DNA of 64,000 nucleotides from Prunella strophiata (lineage: Eukaryota > Chordata > Aves > Passeriformes > Prunellidae). The first letter of the stretch is position 1. Every line of letters starts with the position of its first letter. The translations under genes and the position numbers were made by a program. Location of the stretch: contig JAZBQD010000027.1 of NCBI GenBank assembly GCA_036583965.1, positions 21,007,001-21,071,000 of the forward strand, in the 5' to 3' direction. Under the pieces are notes generated by a model, which ran no database searches, was not told the origin of the DNA, and saw only the letters and a list, made by a program, of their open reading frames with translations. Below are positions 25,701-40,700 of the stretch, piece by piece.

Positions 25701-28700
25701 AGATGAATTCATATGGTCATGATAAATGACTTGATATAATGTACATAGAATCATCTCTGTCCTCAGAACCCTTTCACATTTCTTAGAAATGCCCAATCTT
25801 CATTAGGAAATGCCTTTAAGATTCTAGTTTAGTGGTGCCCTCAACAATGTAATACCATGAATTCATACCTAGTTGCCTTTAATTTAAATCAAGGACCCAA
25901 AATACAGCAGGTGAGCTGAGAAACCTTAACAGTTTCAGTTCTGCTTGTGTTTAAGTTTTCTTCTGAGCCCACTGGATCATAGATACATAATATTAAATAC
26001 CTGAAAATCATTATATGTTCAAATACTTTCAGCTTAAAGAGAAAATACAAACAAATGATTTTAAACTAACAAGGAATAATAGGTCTAAAATATTATTAGA
26101 TATATCACAGAAATAGAATGCCTAAAAACCAGTTTTGATAACAGATAATGCCCTAGTTTATATCATGTCACTAAAGTTTAATCCAGCACTTATCAGACAC
26201 TTGATAAATTATGTAAAAGAGGCCATATAACAAAGAATCAGCCTCTCAATTTATTGCTTATATTGATATTGCAAAAATCTAGGTGCTGTATTAAGCACAT
26301 CAAAGCTCAACATGCTTTTTTCCCCCCCTCATAGCCAGTCAGATGTAGATGCTACTTGTTTAGATCCTGACATGAATGCAATATCCTACACCTTATCAGC
26401 ATTGCAAGTAATCAATTTTACAGGGAAAGAGCACATCATGGGCAGCAATTGTTTTGGAGAAAGAGGACAAAAAAAAAGGGCAATTATTGATTGGAGGGTC
26501 AGTAAGCATTCACAGGTGTGCAGCATTCACTGATGGATTTGGAGAAGCATTTCAGGATGCAAGGAGTGATTCTGGGGAGCAGGGTGTAACTTCAGATTCT
26601 AGAAAGATGATAAAGGGGCAAGGGAAAATTACAGGAAGCAAAGATGAACACATTTGGGAAAATGGGGAAGAAAAGAACTAAGAAGGAAAGAAATGCATAG
26701 AGGAATAATAAAGATGGAAAATAGCAAAGAAAATTAGGATAGAGAAAAAAGAGGAGCACATCTGGGGGAAAGGAGGACTTTTAACTCTTTTTCAAGTCAC
26801 AAAGCAGAAAGAAAAAGGAGAAAGAAGCAAGAGAAATCAAAACCATATATCTTCAAAAGTCTTGAGGCAGAAAGTAGCAGAATTTAGATTAATTTAGAAT
26901 CCAAGATCCATATTTTCAAATAAAAGTGAAGCTCATGATAGGAAATATATAAAAGGAAGCCAGATGAGTGATGGAATACAGGAAAATGACAGTGCTAATT
27001 TTGGAAAAAAAAAATATTAACCATATCTCTCTGCTGACACAATCACAAACACACCTTGAGTAGAGACTATCAGCCCTGAATTCCCAATTAGTGCTGTCCC
27101 AGGATAAATAAAACTTGAGGGAAGACAACACAGGGAAAGGACACCTGGACAGATGGGAAAGAGAAGGAACACTGAGCAAAGGACAGAAAGAGGATGGCTA
27201 CAGGAAGAACTCAGAGAGAGAATGGGATGAACAGCATAGATCAATGGAAAGAAAGGGCCCAACAGGTCATGAATGTGAATGAGAAATTAAAAGAAGAGGG
27301 GAGGGAAAGAGAAAGAGTTAAAAAAGAAAATAAGCTGTTAAAAAAGCAGTCATAAATAAACCTTGTGTAATAGAAGGGAGATACTCAGAGAACTAGTTGG
27401 AAATAGAGTGAGAAATTCAAGGGAGGTGAATAAAAAGTGCATATGTGAATGAGAAAAATATGCTTTTACTTAATCCAGCCTTTCTTTTGCAAACAGAAGA
27501 TGACGACTCAGGAGCTATAATCAGCTTTGATTTACACTGCAGTATGTTGGACATTAACAGTGAAATAGATGTGCTGCAAATAAATTTTAATACTAGTTTG
27601 AGCCACTGATGATGCATCTGGGGTGCAAACAACAGAGGTTCCCTGTGATCACAGCAGGCTGCTCTAGCTCACATGCTTGAATTCCATGAAGGTCAATGTA
27701 GTATTATTGAAGCTGTGAGTAGTTGTTTCTCTCTCCTTGTGCTCTGGCCTCCTCATAAATCTGCAGCCATTGCCCTGAGGGTTGCTCCTGTGTATTAGTT
27801 TCCAAGCTCCTTGAAGCTGTGTACATTTACTTGTACATTTACAGTTTCACCAAGCCTCAGTGCTCTTATCCAGGCACTGGCAGCACCTTCAGTAGAGCTC
27901 AGCACTCAGCTTAACCTCCTCCTGTGTTAGCAGCTTCCACATCAGCAGAACTAAGCCAGCGCTGAAGATATTTCATGATATTGCAAGTATTTTTTCGAAA
28001 GTATTTGGTCTTTTAATTATTGGGCTATTTTAAAAAGAAGGTTTACTACAAACATATGAAGCAATGCAGCTTAGCACTCAGAATATAATGGGTAGATATG
28101 CCTAATTAAGCATTGCAGATCAATATTTTCCTTTAATATTTTGTACTTGTGTAATGAAATACTTGAACTGGCATATTGTGATATGCAAGACATCGAATTG
28201 ATACCTATTATTATAGGTATTAATGAATTTTCTGATACAGCAGTTCTTCATATGAAAAAAAGGAATGTCATTATAATTTGTTGAAACCACATTATGGGAA
28301 TATATGGGAATGTGTGATAAGGTTAAAGTAACTGAGTCTTGATTGCTGTTCTATCACCATAGGCCACTTCACAATTTTATTCTCATGGCACAGATACCAG
28401 TTTCAGTAAGAATGGAATTTACAGTCAAGTACTGGGCAGTTGAATGCAAGATGTCCTCCCCTATCCCTGCCCAAAAGGACAAAAGCTCACAGTATTTACC
28501 TTGAGCAAAGAGCTAAAACTTAACTCCTTCATGTTGTTTCAGATCAGGTGAGTCCAGCTGAGCATCATCACCACAGGGCAAACAGCTACACCAAAATGGC
28601 TTTCTACAGATGTGTCCCTTTATAAAAGCAAATGTCAACTGGAAGGGCACCTTCTAGCCTGGATTCTCAGTCATTGTTGTGACTACTGAAAGGAAGTATC

Positions 28701-31700
28701 TGCCCCAAAATATCTAGATGTAAGGGCATAGAAATGGAAGAAACAACTGAGGGGTAAAACATCCAAGTGTAGTCTAAGACATGGAGACTGAAATCCCTGG
28801 GGTGAATCAAGGGAGGGGTCACCAGAGATGCTCTCAGCACAAGTAAGCACAGTGACCATTCTCCTACTGAGCTGCCACCTATGTCCTTTTCCCCTCAGGA
28901 AACGATGGAAAGCCCCAGGAATCCTTCTCAGAGCACTAAATAATTTGGACAACCTCTGTGGGGCAAGTGTAAAACATGCTGCCCACTGAGATCTTGTTGA
29001 CTCCATCTGAATTTGTGCTGGACACCTCCCTTCCCTAGAGCAAAATCCAGCCCCAGGCCTGCCCTGCACACCCTGGGCAGTGTCCTCACCCCTGTACACA
29101 AAGGCAGGCCAGTGTAACATGAGCAAGTGCTGCATTCTCCACATCAGCAGCTCCTTCCACATGCTCCTCAAAGGCATTCACCTTTCTACTGGCAAAATTC
29201 TTCTTCAATTGTCCAGTGGTGCAGTTCACCTCTTTGCAGACCAGATCTTAGAGATCAGAGCAAGTGATACCCATACTGATGTACTGACTGAGGCCACCAA
29301 TGGTACTACTTTTAGCATTTTTATGCAGCCTCTTGGTTTGAAATGATTGAAATAATAAATATTAAAGCCAGAGATGGTTAAATGGAAATAAAGAAAACCA
29401 TACTTAGAAAACAGATGGGCAAAATTAATTAACAATGTTAATGCAGAATTTAAAGAAAGCATTCTCTACAAAAAAAAAAAGCTAATGTATTCTAAGATGC
29501 TATTGCAGTATGGTTTGCTGCAGGGATGGGACGAATGCATATTTACCAACAAGCAGTGAGATTTCCATGTTTGTGCATTTGAACAAATACATTAAAAATA
29601 TATAGCTCATAGATGTCAACTGCATAGCAAATTAACAGTCAAGTGGTCTTGAATCTGCTGCAACTATTGAGCTTTGCAACTCCTATTCCAACTGCTTACT
29701 GCAATAAGCAGTAATAATTCAAAAGTTTAAGAGTTTGATTTTTGTTACATTCCAAGAAAAACAAGTAATAACTCAGTTTTTGGAGTCAGAGAAGAGCTGA
29801 AGTGTTAGATTCGTCCCTTCCCTCACTTGCTGCACACAGAAACAACAGAAGCAAATTTAGAAGAAATATAAAAGCAGTAAAGCAGTACCTGACCAGAAAG
29901 GAGTGGAGGAAGGGGGAACAAAGCTGTAGTCTGGAGGAGTTACAAAAGAAAACCCACAGAACAAAGAAGGGGCTTAGAGGAAAAAAAAGAGAAAAAGAGA
30001 AAAGCAAAAGAACATTGAAATATTGGCATAAGATTTAAATAATAGTTTTTTAACTATATAATTCATTGATAATAAGGAAACTAAGGTCCCCTACTAAGGA
30101 TGTCTGCAAGGAAATTGACTGTAATAACTAGAAAATTTGGATCTATGATTTAATTTTTAACAATTGCATTTTTCAAAGAGTAAAGTAGGAAGAAGTCACC
30201 CATTTAGGGTTTCAGAGAAGTAAATTGTAACTGCAGCCTCTTGCAAATATTTTCAGATTTAACAAAAGTTTTTTTAATTCTTTGTGTGTCCCCACTTCTT
30301 ACCATTCCAAAAGCAAGAACTCATGCATACATAAATCCTCTTAAGCCCAGCAACACCAATCACATGCCCTTAATTAGGATATAGTCTAAGTTGTACCTGG
30401 AGTCAACTCCAAACTATGGCATGGAAAAGAAGTATGCATTCTGCTCTGTAAATCATTAACATCAATAGGAATTCCACAGCTAAACTACATCCTCTAAGGC
30501 CCTGCTCATATTTGCAGTTTCCCCAACTTGCAAAAAACCCCTTGAGCAAGCAAAAAAGCTGGGCCTAGGCAGAACCAGCACATCTTCCTAAGCCCCTACA
30601 GCAGCTTCTCTGGATGAAAGCCACAGGTGCTCTTGCTCTGTTGTCAACAAAACTAGGGGCAATGTAGTTTTAAATGCAAAAATTAGATGAAATTAACTAG
30701 AATTGCTTCAAGTGAAACCACAGTTTATTGACCTGTTCTCACATTTTGTCCCTCTTTTGAAGAGGCAATAAAGATATATAGTGTACATGTCTAATGAAGT
30801 TGGTTGGGATCTTTGCTCCCAGCTGTGATTTGGAAAGGTACATCCATCTCAACTGGATAAATGATAATGCAGCCTCTAAACTATAGCTAATAATATCTGT
30901 AATTACTGAACGAGAATTTTCCTTCAAAAAGCAGCAGGGTTATATTTATCACTAAAAGCTACTTCTCTGAATTTATTCTTCTGACTACACATGAAACACA
31001 ATTTTGCTTCAAAATGGTACTTGCAGGAATGATGATTAGAATGATTTTATACAATAATCCATGGTGGAGGTAATGGTACAGTTTTGTGCATCTTACCTGG
31101 ATGACAATAGATACATTTGTGACAAGGAAACTACAAGAATGAATAAAATAAATAGAACTGATACTGTATTTAAACATTAATAAACCTTGGGTTTAGATAT
31201 TTTTTAAAAAAAATCCTACATGACAAACCAAGAGCATTTTAGGTTAGTATCTCACAGGACAAAAAAAACATGCTCCAGGGCCTCTTACACTCTGGAAACT
31301 CCCTTCTGATCCTTCCCAGTGATGATGCTTTCTCCACCTCTGACACTGAATGGACTAACTGGGATGCATGAGGGGTTCCTTTCTACTGGAGACAGCAACC
31401 CCAAGTAGCAGCTCTGTAGGGAATTGTGCTACACAAACCAAGAGGGCTACTTGACTCCAAAGCACTGCCCATTCTTAGAGGCAAACACCTGCCTTGTGTT
31501 CTCTACAGCACAGTGGCAGAGTGGAACAGCAGCCCACAGGAACACACCAGGTTAGGTGCTGTATGGGGGATGGCTGCTCCTTAACTGAACAGACTTCATA
31601 CTGATTTTTCTCTCTGATATAGCTGGAGGTTTGGTTTTATGTGTCAAATTCTGGACAAGTAAACCTATGTGGGCAAGGAAATCCTACTAGATTTCTACAG

Positions 31701-34700
31701 ATAAGTGATCTGTTTTGATGACAGGGTGTTGGTGTTGGCTTCTAAGCAGAAAGGCTGAATTCTTTTGGTTCCCTAAGGGTTGGGATGATACTTGTTTTGT
31801 TTTACTTTGCTAACAGACACCTTTCACACAGTTAATGCATCAAGCATTAGTAGGCAGTTAATGCATTAAGCATGAGTAAGATGTGATAACTAATTAATAT
31901 ACCTACTCCTAGTTAACTAACAAAGATAAATATCACTCAGGTAGGACTTGGCTTCATGATTTACAGTTACTTTACAATCTAAATCTCATCAAGATTCAAA
32001 TTTCTCTGTATGATTGTGCTCTGCATCAGCAAATCAGAATCAAGTGCCATTATTCTATTCCACAGAGTAATGTCTACTTTTCTTCCCTTTTTGCCTTTAT
32101 TTCATTAACTGGTTGATCATTCCTGTAATCTAATCTAAGAATTAGTATTTTTCTGTGTAGCAAAACAAAACTTGATCATACTGTGTGTGTCTAAAACAGC
32201 CTAAAATTGAAAAACTAAGAAAGAATATACCATTTTTCAAACAATCTTCCCAATTAACTTGAAGTTCTATATTGACAGAAGTAAATATCTGACAGCTTTT
32301 GCAACCATGTTAAAAGAAGTGTACAATGAATATGAGAACAACACAGTGTGACTTCTGCAAGACAAGGAGACAGAAATCAAAGTTCTAACCCAAGTGGGAA
32401 GCCAAAAATTGGAAAGGCAAAATAACTATCCCACTAAGAGACTTTTATTCTAAAAAATGATTCTAAAAATCAAGTAGATGCTGAAGGAAGAATCAAATTC
32501 CCTGAAAATTTACGAAGTTACAAGGTGACTTATGAGTCATATGAGAAATTACAAGTTAAATGAAATACCAGTTGTTTTTCTTTTCCCATATGGCTAAATG
32601 AAAACATAACAAATACAAAAAAAAATTAACATACGTCTTTCTCACTCTTTTCTGGGAAGTAAAGTCAATTCAGTATTGCCATCCAATTTCACAGCAGCTC
32701 AAAGACCTTGGCAGCAGAAAATGATAAAACTCTGTCAAAGTCTGCAGTGGTTCAACTAATGTTTTTTAGAAATACTTTTCCCACTTATTCTGTCAGTTAT
32801 ATATCCTAAAGATCTGCTGTTTTGAAAAAAAAAGCTGATGTCTTTTCAAAAGATGGCTTCATTAAAAAATCCAGATATGTGAATAGCATAGAGAAAAATA
32901 CCGTGTTAAACCCAAATCCTTCTTTAAATTAGCTTCAAACTGCCAAAGCCCATTGTATTCACCAGCTTCATCCCCATGCTGAGTAGCTGCAAAATTGAAA
33001 AAATATGGAGAAGAGCCCCCTCTCTTCACCTACTTTCTCTGGCTTCCTTCCAGCAATTGTTTTTCTTGCACTTGGATTATGTGGGAAGAGAAAAAAAATC
33101 AGCTGTGGTGGTCCTTACTGAGGACTGGAGTAAACTCCATGTCCAGCTGCTGCCCCATGTGAGTTATTTGCTCCCTCTACTAAACCAAACTGCAGCCTCA
33201 AGTTTCCCAAATTCTCTCTAAATTCAGCCCAGCAGGGCTCACACAGCCTAGATACAAGGCTTTTCTTACATCACCTTGGTAAAATACACAAGACAGTTTA
33301 AAAGCCAAGCAGAGTGACCCACAGATGGACTGGTAATCATGGACATTTTGATTAAACAAACAAAACAAACAAGAAAAAAACACAACAAATAAACCACCAC
33401 ACTCACAGGGACACACCTTACTGTCCAGTCCATTAAAGGAAGTGTCATTCAGAGTCAATCTAGATACAGCAGCAAAATTATGGAAATCTATTAGATTTTA
33501 CATGAGGAGTTTGGGAATGGAAAGGGTTTTAGATCAGTTTGGTCTAAGACAAAACCTGCAGTTTCCACCAGCACAGTCTGCAGCCTCAAAGGGCTGATGG
33601 TTACTGTAGCAGAGATTCTCTTCCTCATCCCCTGGGCTAAAATGAGAGCATCCCTCAGTCATTTCTCTTGCTCTCCCACATGCTACCTAAAAAATCTTGT
33701 AAAAGATGTTTTCTATTGTATGATGACTGAAGTTAATGAGGATGTGCCATAAATCTTGTATCCTGTAAAGCAGGAAAGGATTGAGCTCTTGCAGACTAAG
33801 GTAGTGGACAGTATGGATACATTCTCACCGAGACACATTCTAACTGGCCTAAGGGGGAAAAAAAAGAAAACAATCTGGTTCAGCTCACAGTCAATAATAA
33901 CTCAAAAAAAAAAATGCAAAATAAATCAAGAGAGGACACAGGGAGACCAGGAGCTAAAGGGAGAGGGAAGGACAGGGCAGAGAAATTCACCAGGAATGGA
34001 CATGAACACCATAGAGAGGAGACAACTGACAGAAGTCCTGGGAAGCAATGAAGGAGAAATGGAAAGAAGATGAATTGGGAGGTAGAGACAGTAAATGAAA
34101 TGCCCAGAGACACACTGGTTTGTCACATTCAGTTGTCCTAAATTACCTTCACTTTAATTAGGAGAGGAAGAAAGCCTCAAATGTTACAGATATGTTGTGG
34201 AACAGAGGCAAGCAAGTAAACAAAAGCTCACAAACACAGCAAATGAAAGTAACAAAGCCACCACCATCATTCACAAAGACTAGACTGGGCTTTCTGGGCT
34301 TTTACAGCAGTCTTCATATTGTTAAAATCACCATTAATGTTTATTTTCCTTTTATTAACTGTACAAAGATTCAGCCAGTAACTGCAGAACAACAAATCTA
34401 ATATTTGCCCTTTGACAGAAACATTATATATTTTCCAGAGGTCCAGCCATGTGGTAGGTTTTATCATTAACACTGAACCTGTCCATGTCCTAAAAATCAT
34501 GCTAACTGCCACTTAAACTGTAATAGCTTAAATAAAGGACAGCATATGCATTGCAAGCCTTCTCAATTTATCTCTAAACCTCACAACTTTTTAACTGCTA
34601 TTTACATGGCACAGTAGTTCATTAACTCTCAGAAGCTTAGTAAGGGAACTCTAATAAACACTCAATGTTAAAAAACATGCATAAAAAGAATTATTATATA

Positions 34701-37700
34701 GTAAACCTAACTTTTTTTGACACAATTATTTTTTATTACTGAGATGCTGCTTCATAGGGCTGTGCTACAGGACTGATTTATTTAAATCCCCTGTTAAGGA
34801 TTAGAAATTGTCACAGATATTAACACTTGTAGCTGCATGTATGCAAATTTCTTAAGAAACCAGGCAAGATGCAGTTTAATCTCTCACCAGCATGTCTAAT
34901 AAACTTTGAATATCAGGGAGATTTTAAGGTTTGGCAGCAAGACAAGCTTGCTAGACATGTTTATAAATTTCCTGGCAGATCTGAATCTGCTTAGCTTCCA
35001 AAAATCCTAACTAAAAGGACTGCCATAGTAATTGGTTATATGTCAAAAAATGGAAGATGAAGATGCTCCAAGTATCTTGTCCTTTTAATATATATATATA
35101 TATACATACAGACACATATATATGACAGAAAGTAATACACAAAAATTTATAATCCTCACCATTGCCACCTGTTCTGTTACTCCTCTGTCCCACTGAGTTC
35201 TCAGATTCTTTGTATGGAAATTGAAGAGTAGTATCCAAACTTCGAAAACCTTCTTTGAGAGAGTGGTGCTTGTAGTATTCTACAAGTTCCTTTCAGAAAG
35301 GAAAAACACTTGCATTGGAAATTGAAATCATTTACCATTCAGCATTCTGGTGTACAGCCAATGACAGTTTTATTATGCAAGTGACCTTATTTTACAATAC
35401 ATCCCATAGAATATAGTTATTTTTTAAAGTATAAAGTACCAAGTTTCATATTGCCACTTAAAAAAATTAAACCAAACAAATAAACTAAAAAAGACACCCA
35501 AAAAATCAGCTAAGTAAATTTTTTTTTGTCAGAGTCAAGATCTGCTGCTCCTTCAAGTCAGGCTGAGGATATCTTTGCTTTTCTGAGGCCAGGCAGAAGG
35601 CAAGGTCAGCTGCTTGCTAAGGATGCAGTGGTAAATGTCCCTCTTCTCTCAAATCTCTTTTGCAATAATAAATGATGTTTATCTACACATGTATTTGTAA
35701 GTACACAGATCTGAAATTAAGCACGTGGCTTGTAAGTTAACAGCATCTCAATGTGCAGATACTCAGATGATGTAAAACTTCCACAGGCAGGGCAGGCTTG
35801 GGGGGTGTCAGACAGTGCACACTGAGTGAAAAATCCAATATTTCACATTCTCCTTGTGCCCAATCCAAAAATTTCATCATCTCTGAGTGTGTGCATCTAT
35901 ATAAGCATTCATAGGTACACACAGGAATATTTTACATATATATGCAAAAATTTATATATATAAAAGCATAGCTGAAATAGTTTACGTAACCAAAAAGACA
36001 AGTTACTCAAATTCCTACTCTAATGAAGGCAACACCCATCAAAATTCTGACAGCTCATGCTATTTCTTTATAATCTTCAACCCCTGTCATTGTCTGTTAC
36101 ATTTGAATTAGCCCTAGAAATCTCAATATCACATCGTTTGGTACACAGGAGCTAGAATAAGATTAAAAGTGACTGGACAATTCAAAGCAAATGTACTTCA
36201 ATTGATCCATTCAAATGTGGGATTTCACTCTTCAGAAATGCAAGCACAAAGCAATGTATTCACTGTAAACCCTTCACTTCATTCCACTTATTTACATTCA
36301 GACTTGCAAAATCAGAGTTTACCAAGCCAAGCTTAGGCCAAAATTAGGAGATCATACTGTGTTTAATCATTTTCTTCTATGAAAAAAAAAACTCAACAAA
36401 AAAAGCAAGCAAACAAAAAGAAGCCAGCACCACAAAAACCTACCAAAATGTTTAGCCTATAATAGTCTACATCAGTGATACTAAGAACTCTTTGGGCATT
36501 GCTGTTTAATATCAGCACATCATATAAACTGGAATGTCAGCAACTGAAATTTACTCCCATATCATCACTGAATATCCAGACATTTAAATTACCATGACAA
36601 TACTGTGTGTGATTTGTAAATAAGTAGCATTCAAAGTAGGATATCTAGATAAATGGAATATAATTAGTATGAAACTTTTGTTATCTTTTTGCACAGTGTA
36701 AGAATTGTGGTGTTTGGTAAAAGTAATTAGAATTCCAAATGGACAGATGTTGTTTGTTGGCAAAATAAGTAAAATGGTTTTAAACTGGGGAAAAAGAAAA
36801 AAAATCATTTCATGTCACAGATTTAGCTACTTTTAAAGCTTAGGTTTTCATTCCATTCTTCCATGAAAACAGTTGACTGACAACTGGCCTCTAAAACAGG
36901 AATTGCACAAACCACAGCAGCAAGCTTACAAACAGAGCAGTGAGTTAAGCTGCTGTGCCAGCAGGGATGGGGCTCCTCAGGAGCCTGTCACATCACCCTG
37001 ATCCACAGCAGCAGCCCAAATGACCTTCCACTGCACCCTGCTCCATGCACTCAGCACATTTTAATTACTCTGGTGGAAGTTTTTCAAATGTACTATGAAA
37101 AGTAGACACAAGAGCTCTTCTACTTTTTTCCCCTCCAAAGCAGTACAAAACTCTGTGTCACTGCAGATCACTACTCAACGTTTCCATGGATGCTGCCTTT
37201 GTCTCTTCTGCTCCCACTTCTACTCAGACTACTTCTGTTCCTCTTTTCTTTAAGACACTGTTACTTTTTCTCTTGCATCTATCCACAACAAAGCAGTTGT
37301 TCCACAGCATGTACAAACACCACACCACTTGTGTGTTTAACTCTCAAGGGCAGAATTCCTAATAGCCTAAATCTGTGTTATAAAATAATTCTTTCCTACA
37401 TGAATGCTAGCAAGGCTAAGTTGGTAGCAGTGAGGTCCTTACACTAGAAATTTCTTCTGTGCTCTCAATTCTGTGATGCAATGCATATTCTTTTTGCTCA
37501 TTTTCCATCCAACTTGGTCCTTTATTTATATTTCTGTCCTGCTTTGGAACCTGCACCAGTGCATTGAACTGCACCACTGCCATAAGAAGAAACCTGGCAG
37601 CTCCAGCTGCTGTGTTTTGCCAAGATCAGTTTCCAACAAATCATTTGTAGGGTTCACAGACTAAGCAGCCACCTCCTTGTGTATGTGAGCAACAACATCA

Positions 37701-40700
37701 TTTCTGCTGCTAAACAATGAAAAGATCTCAGGGTCCCCAGCCCTAAAACTAAACAATTCACTGGCCTGTAATTGTGAAATGAAGATAAGAGTGCAAAAAC
37801 AGCTTGGTGCATTCTTCATCAAGAAATTTATGTTCTTCCTGCTCTCATGAGCACTCACAGATTATCATTTAATCTCTCCCCACTTCTAGGATGCTCTTGT
37901 TTTACAGAGTATCAGGGGTTAAACTAAAATAATTTCTAATGCTTCCTGGTTTTAAGGCTTCTCCCTGCTCTTGTTTTGTATTATCCTTCATTTTTATTTA
38001 GCATTTTCACATACTTGAGTATGCATGCAGGAAGGCTGCTGCATAAATTTTAATCCAATTGATTCCTAAAAACCAAGATTTCCAAAGACATCAAATTCTC
38101 CTTTCCAGATTCAGCCTAACTCCAGAGTAGGCTGATGCATGGGATTCAAAGTTCCTCCTCTCTTCCACTTCACTACAAGGGACACAGTCCAGTCCTAACA
38201 ATAAATATGTAGTCCTAAGCACATAAAATGATCACTTAGAGCTAAAACCATAAATATAAAAAATTATCCTATTAGCAGGAGTGGACACAATTCAAATCTT
38301 TCACTCTCATAGCTTTCTGGAATTTCACAAACCAAAGTAGCTCTCTCTAACAGAAACAGCTACAAAGAAAATCTCACAATGCTAAAAAGCTAATCAATGC
38401 TTACCATTAAATTTTTAAATTTTCTATTTTCTGCAATGTGGAAAAAGCCATCTCTTGTTAAAATCTTGATGTGTTTCACTTCGTTATTGTACCTGTGGGC
38501 AATGAATAACTTATGAATATAAATGTGTTTTTAATCAGACACAATCAATAATTACCTGAGGGCATGCCCCTAGAACACCACACACATAAATTCTTAAGAC
38601 AAAATGTATATCTGTGCCAAAACAAAGTTGACATCTAATCAACCAAACATATTTATTAAAGTAGAGCTAGAAAAGTAATCTGTAATCAGAAAAAAAAAGT
38701 CACAGCTAACTGCTTATTCTAATTGGGAATTCCCATGTACTTCCTGCTTTATATTCCTATTGATCAACAACATGAAAGCAAACAATAATTTGCACCCACA
38801 AAATGCACAAACCCACATTTTACTGAATAGTCTGAGATGCAAAGGGCTTTGAGTTCTCACCAAAGTCAATGAAACTCATTGAGTATAGATCTCACTGTAC
38901 TGCAAACAATGTTTAATCTTCTCCAACATTCTCAACCTTTATTTTTGTAGCCCAAATTTGCTACATCAGCATTATAAAACCATTGCTTCTTTCCTTCCAT
39001 AAATCCTGGGTATTTTTTGACAGCAACTTCAGTTTTCCTATATTGAGTCTCTTAAAGGCTGCACATAATTATATAATGGAAACAGTGGTTTATTTTCTGT
39101 ATTTCAAATGCTACCTAGACAAAAATGAGAACAGCAAAACTTTCTTGAGGCATTCTTATTCCACTTCCACTTACTTAATACTAATTGCATATTCTCCCGA
39201 TTCTTTGGTCCTGTGCCTCACCAGGTAAGTGCTGTTTACTCTGTTGATTAGTTCACTTTCTGCTTGCAATCTTTCCATTGCTCCTGCAAACCTGTAACAA
39301 GGAATATAAAAATGTGCCTATGATTTTTTTCAAAGCTCCAAAGGTCTATTAAATATGCAATAGAGAGTGAAAATATTCTACATAATCATGAGGACCAAAA
39401 ATATATCCATTGCAACTGAATACCACTTTCCAGATTTCTGAATGAACAATAAAACATGAAAAAATTCACAGGGGTTGTGGAATTCCCAATTAGAAAAGTA
39501 CTTATATGGATGTTGAACACAATATCTGCTAAGGAAAGTGCTCGAGCCCAAGCATTAGCTGAATGACTACTGGCTTGAAAAGTTCATAAAACCAGCTGGT
39601 TTATCTGAATCACATGCTGCAAGAGAAGCAATACAACAGTGGTCCAGAACCTTTGAACCTCCCTGAGTTCTAGGGAGATTTATTGCAACAGAATGGAGAA
39701 TCAGCCACCAGAGGTAGATCAGGGCACCAAAAGATCTATATGAAAATTTGGTACTTATACAAGACAGTATTTTATTTGGTTTCATAACTATGCATAACCT
39801 CTAAAGGCTAAAGTGCAATGGGTATACACAACATCCAGAGGAAAAGAAAATAAATCAGCAAAAAATCATCCAAATTTGAAAAAGCTGATGCTAAGTGTTG
39901 AAAGCTAATACAAATAAATCACTGATTCTGCAGCTTGGCTGCATTAGCAGATTTGTGCCCTTGCTCTGCCTCGTGGTTTGTGTAGGACATCATGAGAGGC
40001 TGTCAACAGATACTCATTTGCAAAACCACAGGTTAAACTGTTAATTGGGGAAAGTGACCTAGCTTCCAGGGAAATTATGCTTATCTTAGCATTTTACAAA
40101 GGCTGTCACCACCACAGATCACCACTATGTAAAATTTCACACCAATACATCACAACCAATTAGAAAGGAGCTTTTAGTAAAATAACAGTTCTTTATTAAA
40201 AATCTACAGAAGATAAAGGCTAATGCCAGTAATATGCTTTCTTCTAACAAAATTATAAATAGATCAAATGTTAGAAATTAATTCAAAATATCACTTTTAA
40301 ATAATAAACATTTTACTTGGCTTGTTAGAAAAATCAGTATTTGTTTAGGTGTGATCCTAATTTCACTTTTGGCAAGTTAAGAGGAAGTCAGAACTCATGT
40401 CCTAAATGACAAAGCATAAAGTCAGTGAAAGAACACAAGTGATGCTTACTCTGCTGTCTCAGAATCACCATGTCTTTTCTGAGTTGTGGGAAATGAGGAC
40501 ACACTTCATAAACCCCAGAGCAGCAGTGGTTGCAGTTTTGATACAGCAATTTTTCACAGCATCATCAAGGTTGGAGGAGACCTTCAAGATTCATCTAGTC
40601 CAACCACCAACTTTGCACCTAAACCATATCCCCAGGTGCCACCTGTATCCCTACAGCTTTGATGTTGGTGGGGGTTTTTAAGGAAATGCAGAATTATTCA

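Larger units (their letters stand above)
24584..35159 (-). other. VAV3: VAV3 intron between SH2-linker exon and last SH3 exon (10.6 kb)
   Basis: The longest complete intron here. Contents include a strongly purine-rich stretch on the + strand (about 26440-27430), a GC-richer patch (about 28540-29300) and smaller purine-rich stretches at 29860-30020 and 33900-34080. It also holds a short two-copy tandem at 31829-31880 and a (TA)n tract at 35089-35104, only 56 nt into the intron from the donor. I looked for an extra cassette exon with good splice sites and a plausible frame and found none. Confidence 0.9.
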
